DNA from: Chara braunii
Taxonomy: Eukaryota; Streptophyta; Charophyceae; Charales; Characeae
Assembly: GCA_003427395.1 (NCBI GenBank)
Contig: BFEA01000613.1
Span: 124,368-164,360, forward strand
Direction of reading: 5' to 3'
Length of the DNA stretch: 39,993 nucleotides
Part shown: piece by piece, positions 11,447 through 22,443 of the stretch
Layout: every line of letters begins with the position of its first letter
How positions within the stretch are numbered: the first letter of the stretch is position 1
Notes under the pieces: model-generated
The model's database searches: none
The model's input: the letters and a program-made list of their open reading frames with translations, nothing else
What the model was told of the DNA's origin: nothing
Position numbers and translations under genes: made by a program

Positions 11447-13909
11447 ATCAATGCTGACAACCATCAAGATTTTTGTTTGGATAGTGATCTCAATCCGACT
11501 GGCCAACCTATTGGCTGGATTTGGGATGGCAGGGGGGATCTCCGAAAAACACCCAGGCCCCCTGCAGAATGGTTACCACCACAGTATTCACATCCTATTC
11601 ACCAGCACCAGATGCAGATCTCTCCCCAACTGCGATCTGGTAGAGGGGGCATTCCCAACAGCCCCAACCTTCCTCTCAATCTCAATCCCAGTCTCACCAA
11701 CCCCATCACCCCCATCAATCAAATCAGAACCAAAAAGTACAATCACGCAATGGTGTGAAACCAATGGGGAAAATCGTAACGATGGGGAACGTGGATGCTG
11801 CCATAACAGGTGGAATAGAAGGGACAAATGGAACCATGGGAACATGAAGGAACGAATTTGTAAAAGAACACCAACAACATTCCCCAGGTGAGGAAGGTGA
11901 CACTGAAATTGTACACGTTAGGGGGTGTGCGAAGTCCTTCGGTCCATCACCTTCCTCATACATGCCAAGGAATGGACAGGCACCTACTACAGAGTCGAGG
12001 GAAGTAAGGGGAAAGGGGGCTGACAAACAGGGAAATACACCCATACAGTCTAAACAACCCATATCACAGGCTGGCCATCACCAGAAGGAGAACATCGAAC
12101 TCAGTAGTGTTGTGGCAGGGAATGCTGCTCAGACACAACCAGAAAGTCTCTCTGAGGATATGGAGATTGACCCCCTGAAGGATGCCTTCAGTATAGCCCC
12201 AATGGAAGTGGAAAAAGCCCCGGTAGCAGCTTCACCCTTCTCAGCAACGATCATTGAAGGGAATGGAGTGGGCTTAATGTCGGACCTGCATACATAACTG
12301 TCCAGGTTGGCTGATTGATTGGTACTGAACTTGAAAGCCATGTACCCAGACCAGGAAGAGTTAGTATGGCAACACATCAACTGTGAGCTAATGCCTGTTC
12401 TGGTCAACAGTGACAGTCTCAAATTTGTTCTGCAATATGGTCCCCTGCCAGGTACCAACTAGGCAGATATATGTGATAAACTCCTATACATTGTATCCAC
12501 GCGTTTCAATCCTCTGCAGCTATTTGGAGACACCCCTTTATTGGGTGCTCAGTACTCCAACCATCTGATAGCAATGCAAATAACGAGTGGTAAGGAACAA
12601 CCAGGCCTGCCAAAGAATAGTAAAAGTCTGAGAAGAATTAAAAAACTGGTCAGAAGAAGGAAAGGGAAAAGTTCGGGTGACAGCACAAAAAACGAATGCA
12701 AAAAAGAAGAGGGACTGAAAAAATGAGAATTAATGCTGACACGTACCTTGGAAGCATGGACTGCAGAAACCTGACGAGCCGGAAAAAGCAAAACCAAAAG
12801 AGCGCAGAAAAACAAGTGAAAAAAAAGAATAAAAAATTATGTGAAAGCACAGTCTACAAACTCGACAGCCAATCAAGACACATGAAGTCAGATTATGTTG
12901 GCTGGCCAATATGACACTCCTACCACAATACAAGACACCCACGGGAATGAAATGTCCAAGGGAGAAAGTCTAGTGTAACCCAATCAGGTAATGAGTGTAG
13001 GAAGTACAGTTCATCAACCGAACATCCCCCATTCTGGCGGTTTTCCCTCCTCTGATGTTCATGTGATCATTCATCAAGAAGGCCAACGAACTTTTCAAAA
13101 ACAGTTTGAGGAGTCTAACGAGTCTGAGGTCTCCTCCAAACCCCGAACAGAGAAGAGCCCCGTGGAGGCCCACAAACTAAAAGAGGTGGTTTAAGACTCA
13201 GAAATCACAAGTGAACACAAATTTCTTCTTCTCACTCATAGTCAAATGGATCACACAATTGCTCCGCTAACTCCCATAGCACAAACTGAGGTGCGCACGA
13301 CCAAGGTAGGGGAGTGGGGGGGGGGAGGTGAAGGAATTAAACTTACCTCAAACTTAGTCGCAGTTTGGGGAGATTGATCTCACAGAAGATCTGTTACCAG
13401 AGGATGTACGAAGGGTGGTGCAGAACAGTGGGAAAAAAGACCCCATATCCTTCCCATCTTTTGAACTGACCAGCAAACGCGAGAAACTTCGACAGAGACT
13501 GATTAAAATGCAGAATCTCTCTCTCCCCCCCTCTGCAAGGAAAGACATAGTAGTCCTCTCAATCCGCCTCAAGGAGGGTTTTGGGGAAGTAGGACTCTCA
13601 GAATCCCAGGGTGCCATATTTGGTGAGGTAACAATTCAGGGCACTAAATTGTCCGCCCCATCTCTCCCCACTCTCACTGGGAGCATGGCAGAAGGAACTC
13701 AGATTAAATAAAAAGTTTTGAAGTGCATAAAAGAACACCTTCCTCAGGGTGGAGTCGCCGCCCTCACAGTAACAACGGAAACACGAAGGGTGACAAAACG
13801 GGATGTCTATCTTAGATATGGGATTGCCAAACAAACAAAACTACGGTGGTTGGAGAATGAAGCATTGAAGGAACTACAGATGCTGAAACTCAAAGCTAGC
13901 AATTTTTAG
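11411..13909 (+). pseudogene. LINE copy 2 ORF1 (broken)
   Basis: Pieces of ORF1 are spread over several frames. The first (about 11447-11758) has GWIWDGRGD, spaced exactly as in copy 1 relative to upstream N.D and D residues, then a Pro/Asn/Thr-rich stretch. 11962-12297 continues with an acidic, low-complexity region (EDMEIDPLKDAFSIAPMEVE). 13415-13711 holds the conserved C-terminal region LRQRLIKMQNLSLPPSARKD. 13718-13909 (EALKELQMLKLKASNF) may be the end. The DUF4283-like and zinc-knuckle parts are absent, so the 5' half is missing. Homology to copy 1 is seen directly; function in RNA binding is inferred from position. Confidence 0.5.
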
Positions 13910-14004
13910 TCTGAGAAAGACGTAAGGTTCATCCTTCTTCGACTCCTTCTACATGGTATACTTGAGGTCGGTGGTATCCTGGACACTGGGAACTGGTTGG
14001 AACT

Positions 14005-17000
14005 GTGAGGACATGGAACATCTCAATCTATTGGGTGTCAAATCACAATGCCCTCATATACCTAAATGATATAAAGATGGAAGGTATAAAGAGGATAGAT
14101 GCACTATATAACAAAGACAAAAATTGGAAGCTAGCAAGGAGAAATGCAGATCTAGATCTAAGATCCATTAATGTTAATGGTTTGGCGCCTGTTAATCTTA
14201 ATAAGAAACAAGCTATCTATGATCAATTGAAGGGCATAGACCGTAGGCTATGGCCGGATGTTATCTGCATTCAAGAGACTCATCTTATGGATAAAGAAGC
14301 TCATAACCATCGTCACAAGGACATTTGGCCTCATCAATCCTATAGAGCCCATACCCCTAGGCCAGGGAGTGTTGGTGTAGCAATTTGGATCTCCCCGGAG
14401 GCGAAAGTGCAAGTTCTCAATTGGGAGGCGGACTCAACATAAGGAAAATAGGTATATATCATAGCATTACTAGAAAATGAGGTGGTTAGCATTTTATGTG
14501 TGTATGGGCCGAATGAGGTTGGTGATCGCAAAATATTCTTTGAAAATATTATTTCACGCTTTCCAGTAGGAATTTCGGTAATTATAGCAGGAGATTTCAA
14601 TGCTGCACTGGATCAAAAATTTGACAGATGGAATATCCCGGTCCCATGACCCGGTTATATAGAAACTGATGAACAAATAATCAATAAGTTATGTCACTCC
14701 CTAAATCTATTTGATTCATATAGAAGACTTCACCCTACAAATAAAATATTCACATGTTTTAGGAAAGGTCAAGTAGGACACAACACGAAGTCTCGTATTG
14801 ATCTAATCCTAGTGGTCGAAGAACTGAAGTGTGTCTTACAAGTGGCAAAAAAATTCCCCAAGAATCCTTTCTCAGGTCTGGATCATGCGATGTGTATTAA
14901 TATTTTCTCCTTCAGAAAAAAACCGGACCAAGGGAAAAGATGCTACAAACTAAATACCTCACACCTAAAAATGAAATGCTTCATCAGTTATCTTCATGAT
15001 GTGTAACATTTATGGAAGAAAAAAAAAAAATCATCAACAATGACATAACATGGTTCAACAACGGCCTATTCCTAGGCCGTAAATGCAATGAATATTCGAA
15101 CATGCTAGCAACACACAGACACTCAAAGGAAACTCAGCTCAAAAAGCGAATTCAAGAACTGCAAAATCTAGAGACAAAGTCAGAAGGCCTAGACAACCTA
15201 GAAATGATAGCCAATGAGCTACAGGACCTTGAAAAGGAACTACTAACACAGATGGAGTACATATGACAATGGATGAGAATCAGAGGTAAGCTCAGATATC
15301 ACCAGATTGAAGGATCTATGGATACACGTTTCTTTGCAATGGCTAAAGCAAGGTTAGGAAGAACCATAATTTAGGCTTTGGATGACTTTATTAACAGAGA
15401 ATTGTCATGTGTCACCTCAACTGCAGCATGTACTAAGCTGGCTCGGGACTTCTTCAAAGATTTGTTCACTTCAGAGATTAGTGATACGCCAAGGAACCAA
15501 CGAATTCAAGAAATAACGACCATTTTGTCAAAATGAACATTTTTTATTTTTTGAACAAAATTGAAATTGAGTTTTTTTGCCGAAAACTCATCAAAATTTG
15601 TTGTTCCTGAGGGTCCAGCGTTTTACAAATGCCGGACTTCCTAACTGGACATGGACCTAGCTTGAGACCAGGCACCCCCAGGCATGACTGCCTGGAGGTA
15701 CCTGGTCTCAAGTTAGGTCCATGTACAGCCAGGGGGTCCAGCGTTTTACAAACGTCGGACCCTTAGGAACAACAAATTTTGACGAGTTTTCGGCCAAAAA
15801 ACTCGGTTTCAATTTCGTTCAAAAAATAAAAGATGTCCATTTTGATGAAATGAAAGTTAAATAGAGGATTTCCTGGTGCCACTTAACAAAAAACTAACTG
15901 AGGAACAAAAGAAAATGATGGATAGACCCCTGACTAGAGAAAAGATATGTACAACGTTAATGCTTATGAAAGAGGAGAAAAACCCTGACATTGATGGATT
16001 ATCCAAATAATTTGATAATCTCTATGGGGTTCACTCTCACAAGACCTCATGGACTATCTCCAGACAGTCTGTTCCTCAGGAGACATGGGAAAGATAGTGG
16101 GGCAAGGGGTACTAACGCTTCTATATAAAAAAGGGAAAAAACAAATATTAGGAACTATCGTCCTATCACGCTTCTCACTGTAGTTTATAAAATGATTGCT
16201 AAGTCATTAGCTGATTGTCCGTTTAAAGTGATTGCAAATATCGTACATCCTTCCCAATCAGACTTTATTACTGGAAGGAACATACAAAACAATGTTCTCC
16301 TAATTAATGAATTGGTCAGACTTACTCGCCAGTCTAAATTGAATGCTATCTTCATCTTCATTAACTTTGAAAAAATATATCATCACGTAGATTGACTCTT
16401 TATGGATAAATATCTAGAAAGATTTAACTTTTGTCATAGTTTCAGGAGATGGATCCAGATACTTCATCAAAACGCAACCACAAGAGTAATGGTAAATGAA
16501 AATTTGATTCCCGCCATTCCTTTACATAGATCAGTCAGGCAAGGGGACCCAATTGCTCCCTTCTTCTTTGTGATAATTATGGAAACATTAACAGCTAATC
16601 TGAGATATCATAAAGGTATCAAGCGTTTGCAAATAACTTTTATCCAAGAGGATGCCATCTCGATCTGCTCCCTGTTTGAGACGACCTATCTCTCATGGTG
16701 GAAGCATCTCAAGAGAACCTAGTGGAAATCAAAAGATTGATGGAAAATTTTGTCGACTTTCAGATATGAAAGTCAACTGGGGCAACAAAACTTTGGCTTG
16801 GTGGATTCATCACCGATGCGCTAGCCCCCCTAAACAACCCCGAGTCAAATGGTTGCCTCCAGAAACACCCATTCGGGTACTAGGAATCTCTCTCACCGCG
16901 GATGGAAAGCCAAAAACCAACAATGAATGAATCACCCAACTTGCACTAGTCAATATGAAACTATAGAAAAATAAACATTCCTCATTAATGGGTTACACGC

Positions 17001-19026
17001 TAACCATTAACAACGTGGTTTTTAACTTTTATTTGGCATAAATCATCCATATGGGCGATGGACAAAGCAACTTATAAAGTATTTCAGCAACAACTATCAG
17101 CCTTCCTATCAAGGGGTAACCATGAATTAAGGTATGTGATCAGCAGAGTAGCATGACAATCAGTTATCCAACCTAAGACTAGGGTTGGGTTAGGGATCAT
17201 TGACCCGGCTACTCAGGCCATAACTCTATCGATCCAATGGATTAAAAGATTGCTCTTCAACCCCCAAACTACTTGGTCTGCATTGGCATGAGAAAAAATA
17301 AAAAGGTTAGCTCCCTTAACACCTGAGGATATCGACCAATTGATGTGGTTAGAGAACAAATCCCGACCTCTATCTAAAGAGTCCCCCCATTCCATACGAG
17401 ACCACGAGCCCTCAGATCGACAAGCGACGAGGAATGATCTATGTAATGACCCTTTTTGGGTCACCCTTCTCCAAACATGAAAAAAACTCCCCCTGACAAA
17501 CAAAATCTCCCAAAAAAGATGGGAAGAGGTGTGCCAACAACCTCTCTTTGATAACAGATGGATTAGGGATGCCCAGGGTTATGTACTTCACCGCATGGAT
17601 TCACCATGGAAGGGTTGGGTTAGAAAAGGGATCATAAGAATCAAATATATTTGGGATAAGGACACTAATGTTTGGATTGAACCATCTACAGTGCAGAGAC
17701 ACTTCCACTATTGCCACCACCCAGAGGAAACCTTGGAAATAATCATTAACTTAATTCCATTAGAATGGATCCGAATCCTTAGGAAAGGACCCAAATTGGA
17801 GATAAATGACTGGGTAGCAATCAGATGGCAACCCCAAGTGGTTGGTTCTATCCTAGATAAATATACAAATGGGGACATCCTATTGGAGCTCTACGATCTA
17901 GCACAAGATAAGTCCATCTGTTTGAAAAGGCAAGGTCCGATCAAGTGGGTTAAGGATAGTCACATCTTCAGAATCAGGGTGTTAAAGGCAAAAGAGCAAC
18001 AACTAACTTTCAAACCTGATACTCCCATCTTCAAACTGGCGCTAGATCCAACTAGCTCTGGGGCACACCTATGGGGAACAATAGAGCCATTAAACATAAT
18101 AAAACTTACCAGCGGAATCTCCATACTTTAACAGTGAAGTCCACCTACTGAATGTTAAGAGTAAGAATCAACTTAAAAGATATTAAAGTATCTGAGAGAT
18201 GGATGAAACACCTCAATCTCAGCAAAGAAGAAGTCAGCCGGATAAAATGGTTCAGCCTTATGAAAGCTAAACCAGCAAAGTTAGTATCTCTTCAGTGGCA
18301 AATTGAACATAGCTGTCTCCCAACTAATGATTGACTGATAGATAAATCCTCCTTAGAACAGAAGGGAATTGCCACACGGTGGTGTCGTTTCTATAAGTCT
18401 GCATTTCCTAGTAAGTTGATTCCTGAAACAATAGAACATGTGTTCATGCAATGCCTTGTAGCTATATGGTTGTGGAGGTGGTGGGACCGTATATGGAGTC
18501 AACTACAATTATCCATCCCTCGGCCTTGGGACTGGAAACCTATACTACTGGAATCTTGGGTGTCAGAGCCATATGAGGAGTTCACACAAAATCTCTTCAC
18601 TATTGGGAGGAGGGCGGTCATGTGGGCTATATGGTTAAGGAGATGCACCTACGAAATGGAGGGAGCCAGATTAGATGGCCCGGAATTCACTGAAACAATC
18701 AAACAACAGATTCAAACAGATATCCTACCAGATGGGAACAGACAAAAGGAAAGATACAACATTTATCCTCTAAATCTGAAATTCTCAAACATATCAAACA
18801 GTTCAGTCATAGTTGGCTTGGAGGGAACCAAGGAAGGAAGTTGGGGGAAATTAAATGGGAAGGAGAAAAGGGTCAGGAAAATGAAGAACTGAGCAGAGAC
18901 TACAGGTTGTTCTTTCATGATTGGACAATTGTGGATCCTTCAATCCGTTCTGTTGCAGACTTCCCTGACCCCTTCCCTCCAGCCCCAATGACTATGGTCC
19001 TAGGCTCCTGGTATGGATATGATTAA
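14005..19026 (+). pseudogene. LINE copy 2 ORF2: endonuclease, reverse transcriptase, zf-RVT (broken)
   Basis: The APE-type endonuclease is recognisable: RSINVNGLAP, VICIQETH (catalytic Glu), IIAGDFNAAL, KSRIDLIL and SGLDHA (the usual SDH degraded). A coiled linker follows (15012-15266). After the foldback insert, RT motifs appear: NYRPITLLTVVYKM (about 16151), IFINFEKIYHHVD (motif A, where the catalytic Asp has become Asn) and RQGDPIAPFFF (motif B). At motif C, after CSLF at about 16670, the A-D-D codons are out of frame because one base is missing. 17529-18131 is a well preserved 200-codon piece (QPLFDNRWIRDAQG). zf-RVT-like LQWQIEHSCLPTND and ETIEHVFMQC follow, ending near DFPDPFPPAP. Stops and shifts throughout show it is dead. 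Confidence 0.8.
15514..15859. mobile_element. 346-bp foldback (MITE-like) element inside LINE copy 2
   Basis: Nearly the whole insert folds on itself. Outer arms begin TAACGACCATTTTGTCAAAA on the left and, complemented, TAACTTTCATTTCATCAAAA on the right. They continue through TTTTTTGAAC, GAAAACTC and AATTTGTTGTTCCT. The centre is a second strong hairpin: GACCTAGCTTGAGACCAGG against CCTGGTCTCAAGTTAGGTC, closing on CCAGGCATGACTGCCTGG. It has no coding capacity. It interrupts the linker between endonuclease and RT. The target-site duplication is not clear. Confidence 0.85.
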
Positions 19027-19139
19027 CCCCATAGAGGGTTATGGAAATCAAAGTTTAGGTGAGATCAAAGAGTAGTAAATCAAGTGTACTGGTAGTAAAT
19101 CGAGGGTTGAGCAGGGCTAGATGTGGAAGATTCTTTCTG

Positions 19140-19301
19140 GCACCCGGTAACAGGTGAAGAGGCTCAAAGTAAAACCCCAACAGTCATTTTCTCCATATCA
19201 ACTTTTTTTGATAATCTTATGGGACGCTGGACCTGGTTTCCAACAGGTGCTGCTCCCCACCAATAGATGGAGCCATTTTCTTTGGAAAAAAAAAAAAAAA
19301 C
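19140..19301 (+). other. 3' UTR and poly-A end of LINE copy 2
   Basis: CTGGCACCCGGTAACAGGTG and AAGAGGCTC match the family 3' region seen near 11374 and 39720. It is followed by GGGACGCTGGACCTGGTTTC (19222 region) and CCCCACCAATAGATGGAGCC, and it ends in a 14- to 15-nt A run. The terminal stem-loop found in the next copy is absent here. Confidence 0.6.
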
Positions 19302-19312
19302 ATTCTGTAAAA

Positions 19313-19460
19313 GGGACGCTGGACCCGCTTTCCAGCAGGTGATGCTCCCCACCAATAGATGGAGTCTCCCCAATGGTGCTCGTGGTGTCTGCTCTTATCA
19401 ACACCACTCGCACCGAAGGGGACGTTAAAAAAAAGAAGAAAAAAAAGAAAAAAAAAAGGG
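19313..19460 (+). repeat. LINE family 3'-terminal fragment with stem-loop and A-rich tail
   Basis: A second copy of the family 3' end begins GGGACGCTGGACCCGCTTTC. It carries CCCCACCAATAGATGGAG and then a 13-bp stem (19375-19387 with 19402-19414, two mismatches) closed by a 14-nt loop. The sequence runs into an A-rich tail with a few G interruptions. It is either a 5'-truncated LINE insertion or the original terminus of copy 1, split off when copy 2 inserted. The matching structure at 39936-39975 has compensatory changes. Confidence 0.7.
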
Positions 19461-20607
19461 TGAACCCCATAGGAAAAAGGATGGAAAAACCGTCCGGCCA
19501 AAAAAAACGGGCAAAGAATTTTGGAAAGTTGGAAAGCAGTTTTGCGCGGACCCCGCCATGGAGAACCAAATGCACCTTGGAAACCCTTTGGAAATCAGTT
19601 GAGCCAATCGTTTGGGGGGGCACTCTTGGGCGGTATTGGCTGCTGCCTCCCGTGAGACTTGTCTGAGACTTTTCTAGGAAAGACACGTCCTTCCCCCTAC
19701 CCTCTAGAGTTGGCACAAAATTGCGGCGAGAAATCCTCCCGTGAGACCTTTCTAGGCTGCGGACTATGTGAAAACAGAAAACTATGTTTTTCCAAGCCGC
19801 ATTCTTCGGTCTGTGGGGTCCCAAAAAATGGTTTGCGGGAGAAATTTCACCTTCTCGTGGACATCTGCTGCAGGCTGTGGGGTCCTGGAAACAGTTTTGC
19901 GGCGAAGTTTTTCCTTTCCGCGGTCCTGTGGGGTCCAACTCTTAGACTGTGGATACAGAGTCACTGCGCGGACCGTTCTGACATGACTGACCGATCTTTC
20001 AGGACTGACAAGACTGAACTGGACTAACACCAAATCTGACACGACAAACCAGGACAGGACAGACTGACAGAACAGGGACCGCAACCACAGTCTGTGCGCA
20101 GGCTCAAGACCCCAGTCAACTCCAGAAAAAAATCAAATAGTCAACCCATTGACAACCTTCTGACGACGACCAGACTGACAAACTTGCACTGACCCTATGC
20201 AGACTACAGACTGGCAGATCTAACAGACCAGTTCTGACGGACCGACGGACTGGCGTCAGAGGAACAAATCGTTGGAATGAACTCACTCGATCAAGGTCTT
20301 GATTGGAGACTGCAACCGGTCAACCTGTAGACCGAAATACAAGAGGCCTGGCTGACACACTGTCGGTCAGCGCCCAAACTGAATCTTCGCCGCAACTTCC
20401 AATCAACCCCGCATGTGATTCACCGTGCAATTGTCTACTGCAAATTGATATTCCCCCAAGTAGGGTCTGCAAAACCGGTGGACGGCCAAACAGGCAGCGC
20501 GTGCCACTTAAGGGTCGTGGAACCCTCTAGTCAACCAGTTGTGCTAATTAGGGTTGACGCCCTAATTAATTCGCCGAGGGTCAGCTCGGTCAGGGAGACC
20601 GCCCCAC
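19461..20607. other. unassigned low-complexity DNA
   Basis: No gene was recognised. CTGTGGGGTCC recurs at 19811, 19875 and 19926 with similar following sequence, a degenerate tandem array of 51- to 64-bp period. From about 19975 to 20280 the plus strand is rich in GACTGAC/GACAGACT words, a cryptic simple repeat. A long minus-strand open frame over 19198-19938 is explained by the LINE 3' end and homopolymers, so I do not call it a gene. Confidence 0.45.
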
Positions 20608-20625
20608 TTTTTTTTTTTTTTTTTT
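20608..20625. repeat. poly-T tract (possible minus-strand retroelement tail)
   Basis: Eighteen T residues could be the complement of a poly-A tail of a minus-strand element with its body to the right. No matching element was recognised. Confidence 0.6.
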
Positions 20626-22443
20626 AAATCTCGCTTTCTCGCCGATGCGCACCAATCAATCAGCAACTATCACCGCCGCTGCACGTTGAAGAATATGGGA
20701 CACCGCCCCAAACCGCCAACCACCGGCCAGATAGTTGATGGCCAACCAATTAGTCCACTGGATGCACGCGGTCGTGGCTCCGATACCTCACTGTTATGTG
20801 CCTGATTGAAAACGAAATCCAGCATGCCATTCACATGTTCCCATACACATGAGGGAGGCAAGTAGACTTGGAGAAAGAAATTACCACCAAACCAGGTGGT
20901 GGTGATATTACACAGTCAAAGCACTCAAAACCATTAACATAATTGAATTGAATTGAATTGAATTCTTATTATTCAGTGTCTCTCTCCAGTTCAATCAACA
21001 ACATGTATTCTGAGAATCCCAACCACGTTATCAACACCCACGGACCAATTATATACAAAGTTTCACCAAAATATCCAGGAGTCTTCTTCTTCCTCCCTCT
21101 TCCTCAAGCTCTAGCTATGGTGCCACTTCCAGACAAGCCTGCAAACGCCACACACCCTCCTGAATCAAACATGTCACTCTGCACCACTCACGAAACCCAT
21201 CTGCAGATTATGTGTCCACTCAGCGGGGGAGCGCAGCTCCCAGCATGAAGAAGAAGAACACCAACTTGATGAAGATGAAGGTCTGCCACTTCAAAGAAGA
21301 TGCGCAAAAGCTGCCTCATGGCAGCTGCCTTAACCCCAACAGACACACCAGTAGGAGGAAGTGTTCATCAACACCTATGGTCCACAACCCTACTTTGTCA
21401 ACACTGGAGCTGGAAAGTCCCAGCTATGGCCGCCAACAACATGAAGAAGATGAGCCACTACGCTGCTGAAGATAGCGCAGCTCTCAAGACGCAACCCCAC
21501 CAGACCAACGGGAAAAGAGAGAAAAAAAAGGAAAAGAACAAAAAAACAACCCAAATTCGTCGGCCTCTGCCTACTTCTACCCGACTTCCCTAGACCTCAA
21601 CACTGCAGCCACCTACAGACCTATCTGACCGTCCAAACAGCAAACATCTTCTGCCAAACAGTCAAGATCTGCCTACATGCATGTAGATGGAAGCCTAGAC
21701 TAAGGGAACCCAAGGCTAGGACAAGCAAAAGAAAGACCTATGGGCCTACCAGTTTCCACATGGGCAGGAAAAGGACAAAACAACAAGGCTGAGTTTCCAC
21801 AAGGGAAGAAAAAGGACAAAACAACAAGTCGTTCAAAAAATTTTGTACAAAATGCGAGGCTTTACTTTCGAGGAGGACATAATGTGCATAAATCAGAAGT
21901 ATCGGCATGCATAACGCACACCAGCATCGCCCTTCTGCCTTGTCCACTCAGGCGACATCCCTTTGCCTCTCAACGGATATATATAGCTGCTCCTCAAGCT
22001 GCTTTCTACATTCCAAAAAAAACAAGTCCACATCTACTCACCGCCGAACATCCTCTTTCCCATGATCCTACTGCCTCTCAATCGTTACTCCCACAGAAAC
22101 TTCCGTCGATCTGCTGATATCCGTCCGTTCGTACCTGTAGTTCCATACCTTGAAAAAAGTTGAAATTGCCCATAATCCTGACTCTCCCGTTTTTCAGTTG
22201 ACTTCTGCTACCGAGACCGACAGTTACGATCTGTGTCGGAGAATCGAACTAGGGAATCCCTAAGTTCGATCCCATTTTTCAACGTGCGTACTCCAGTCTG
22301 GTTCATAACTCGTCAGTCCATGTATCCTTACCAATCTCTAGTGCAGGTTCATCAAGTCGACCTGACATCATTGCTTGTAGTTACTCCGTAAACCTTTTTC
22401 CTGTTGTTGTTGTAGCCAACGTAGGATCTTCCGAGCGGCTTTT
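20626..22443. other. unassigned, no gene seen
   Basis: Short open frames lack motifs. An (AATTG) pentamer repeat lies at 20941-20964. A 41-bp imperfect tandem duplication begins GTTTCCACA at 21752 and 21793. A near-perfect 26-nt palindrome at 22244-22269 (TCGAACTAGGGA facing TCCCTAAGTTCGA) includes B-box-like TTCGA words on both strands. The right end (about 22130-22440) may be the 3' UTR of the adjacent Penelope-like element. Confidence 0.4.

Larger units (their letters stand above)
3548..11460 (+). mobile_element. decayed LINE, copy 1 (ORF1 and RT parts, endonuclease missing)
   Basis: This is a plus-strand non-LTR retrotransposon remnant. ORF1-derived pieces occupy roughly 3548-6213, and RT, RNase-H-position and zf-RVT pieces occupy about 7700-11100. 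A 3' UTR follows to about 11460. No APE endonuclease motif (ETH/ETK, GDFN, SDH) is visible between ORF1 and the RT; that place is filled by about 1.5 kb of tRNA-like and AT-rich DNA. A 300-bp MITE interrupts the RT at 8032-8331. The family is shared with copy 2: the zf-RVT region, the DFPDPFP tail and the ORF1 GWIW motif all match. Boundaries are approximate because no target-site duplication was found. Confidence 0.75.
11447..19301 (+). mobile_element. decayed LINE, copy 2 (same family as copy 1)
   Basis: This plus-strand non-LTR element starts inside ORF1 at a junction with the copy 1 3' UTR and ends in a poly-A run at about 19287-19301. It carries ORF1 fragments (11447-13909), APE endonuclease (from about 14150), RT (from about 15900), the QPLFDNR domain (17529), zf-RVT (about 18290-18480), the DFPDPFP C-terminus (about 18960) and a 3' UTR. 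A 346-bp foldback element interrupts it at 15514-15859. It is AT-richer than copy 1 and contains many point stops and small indels, so it is old. Confidence 0.8.

Noticed and set aside
19198-19938. 246-codon minus-strand open frame
   Set aside because: It runs through two LINE 3' ends, homopolymer tracts (poly-Phe) and a degenerate tandem array; no domain or conserved motif.
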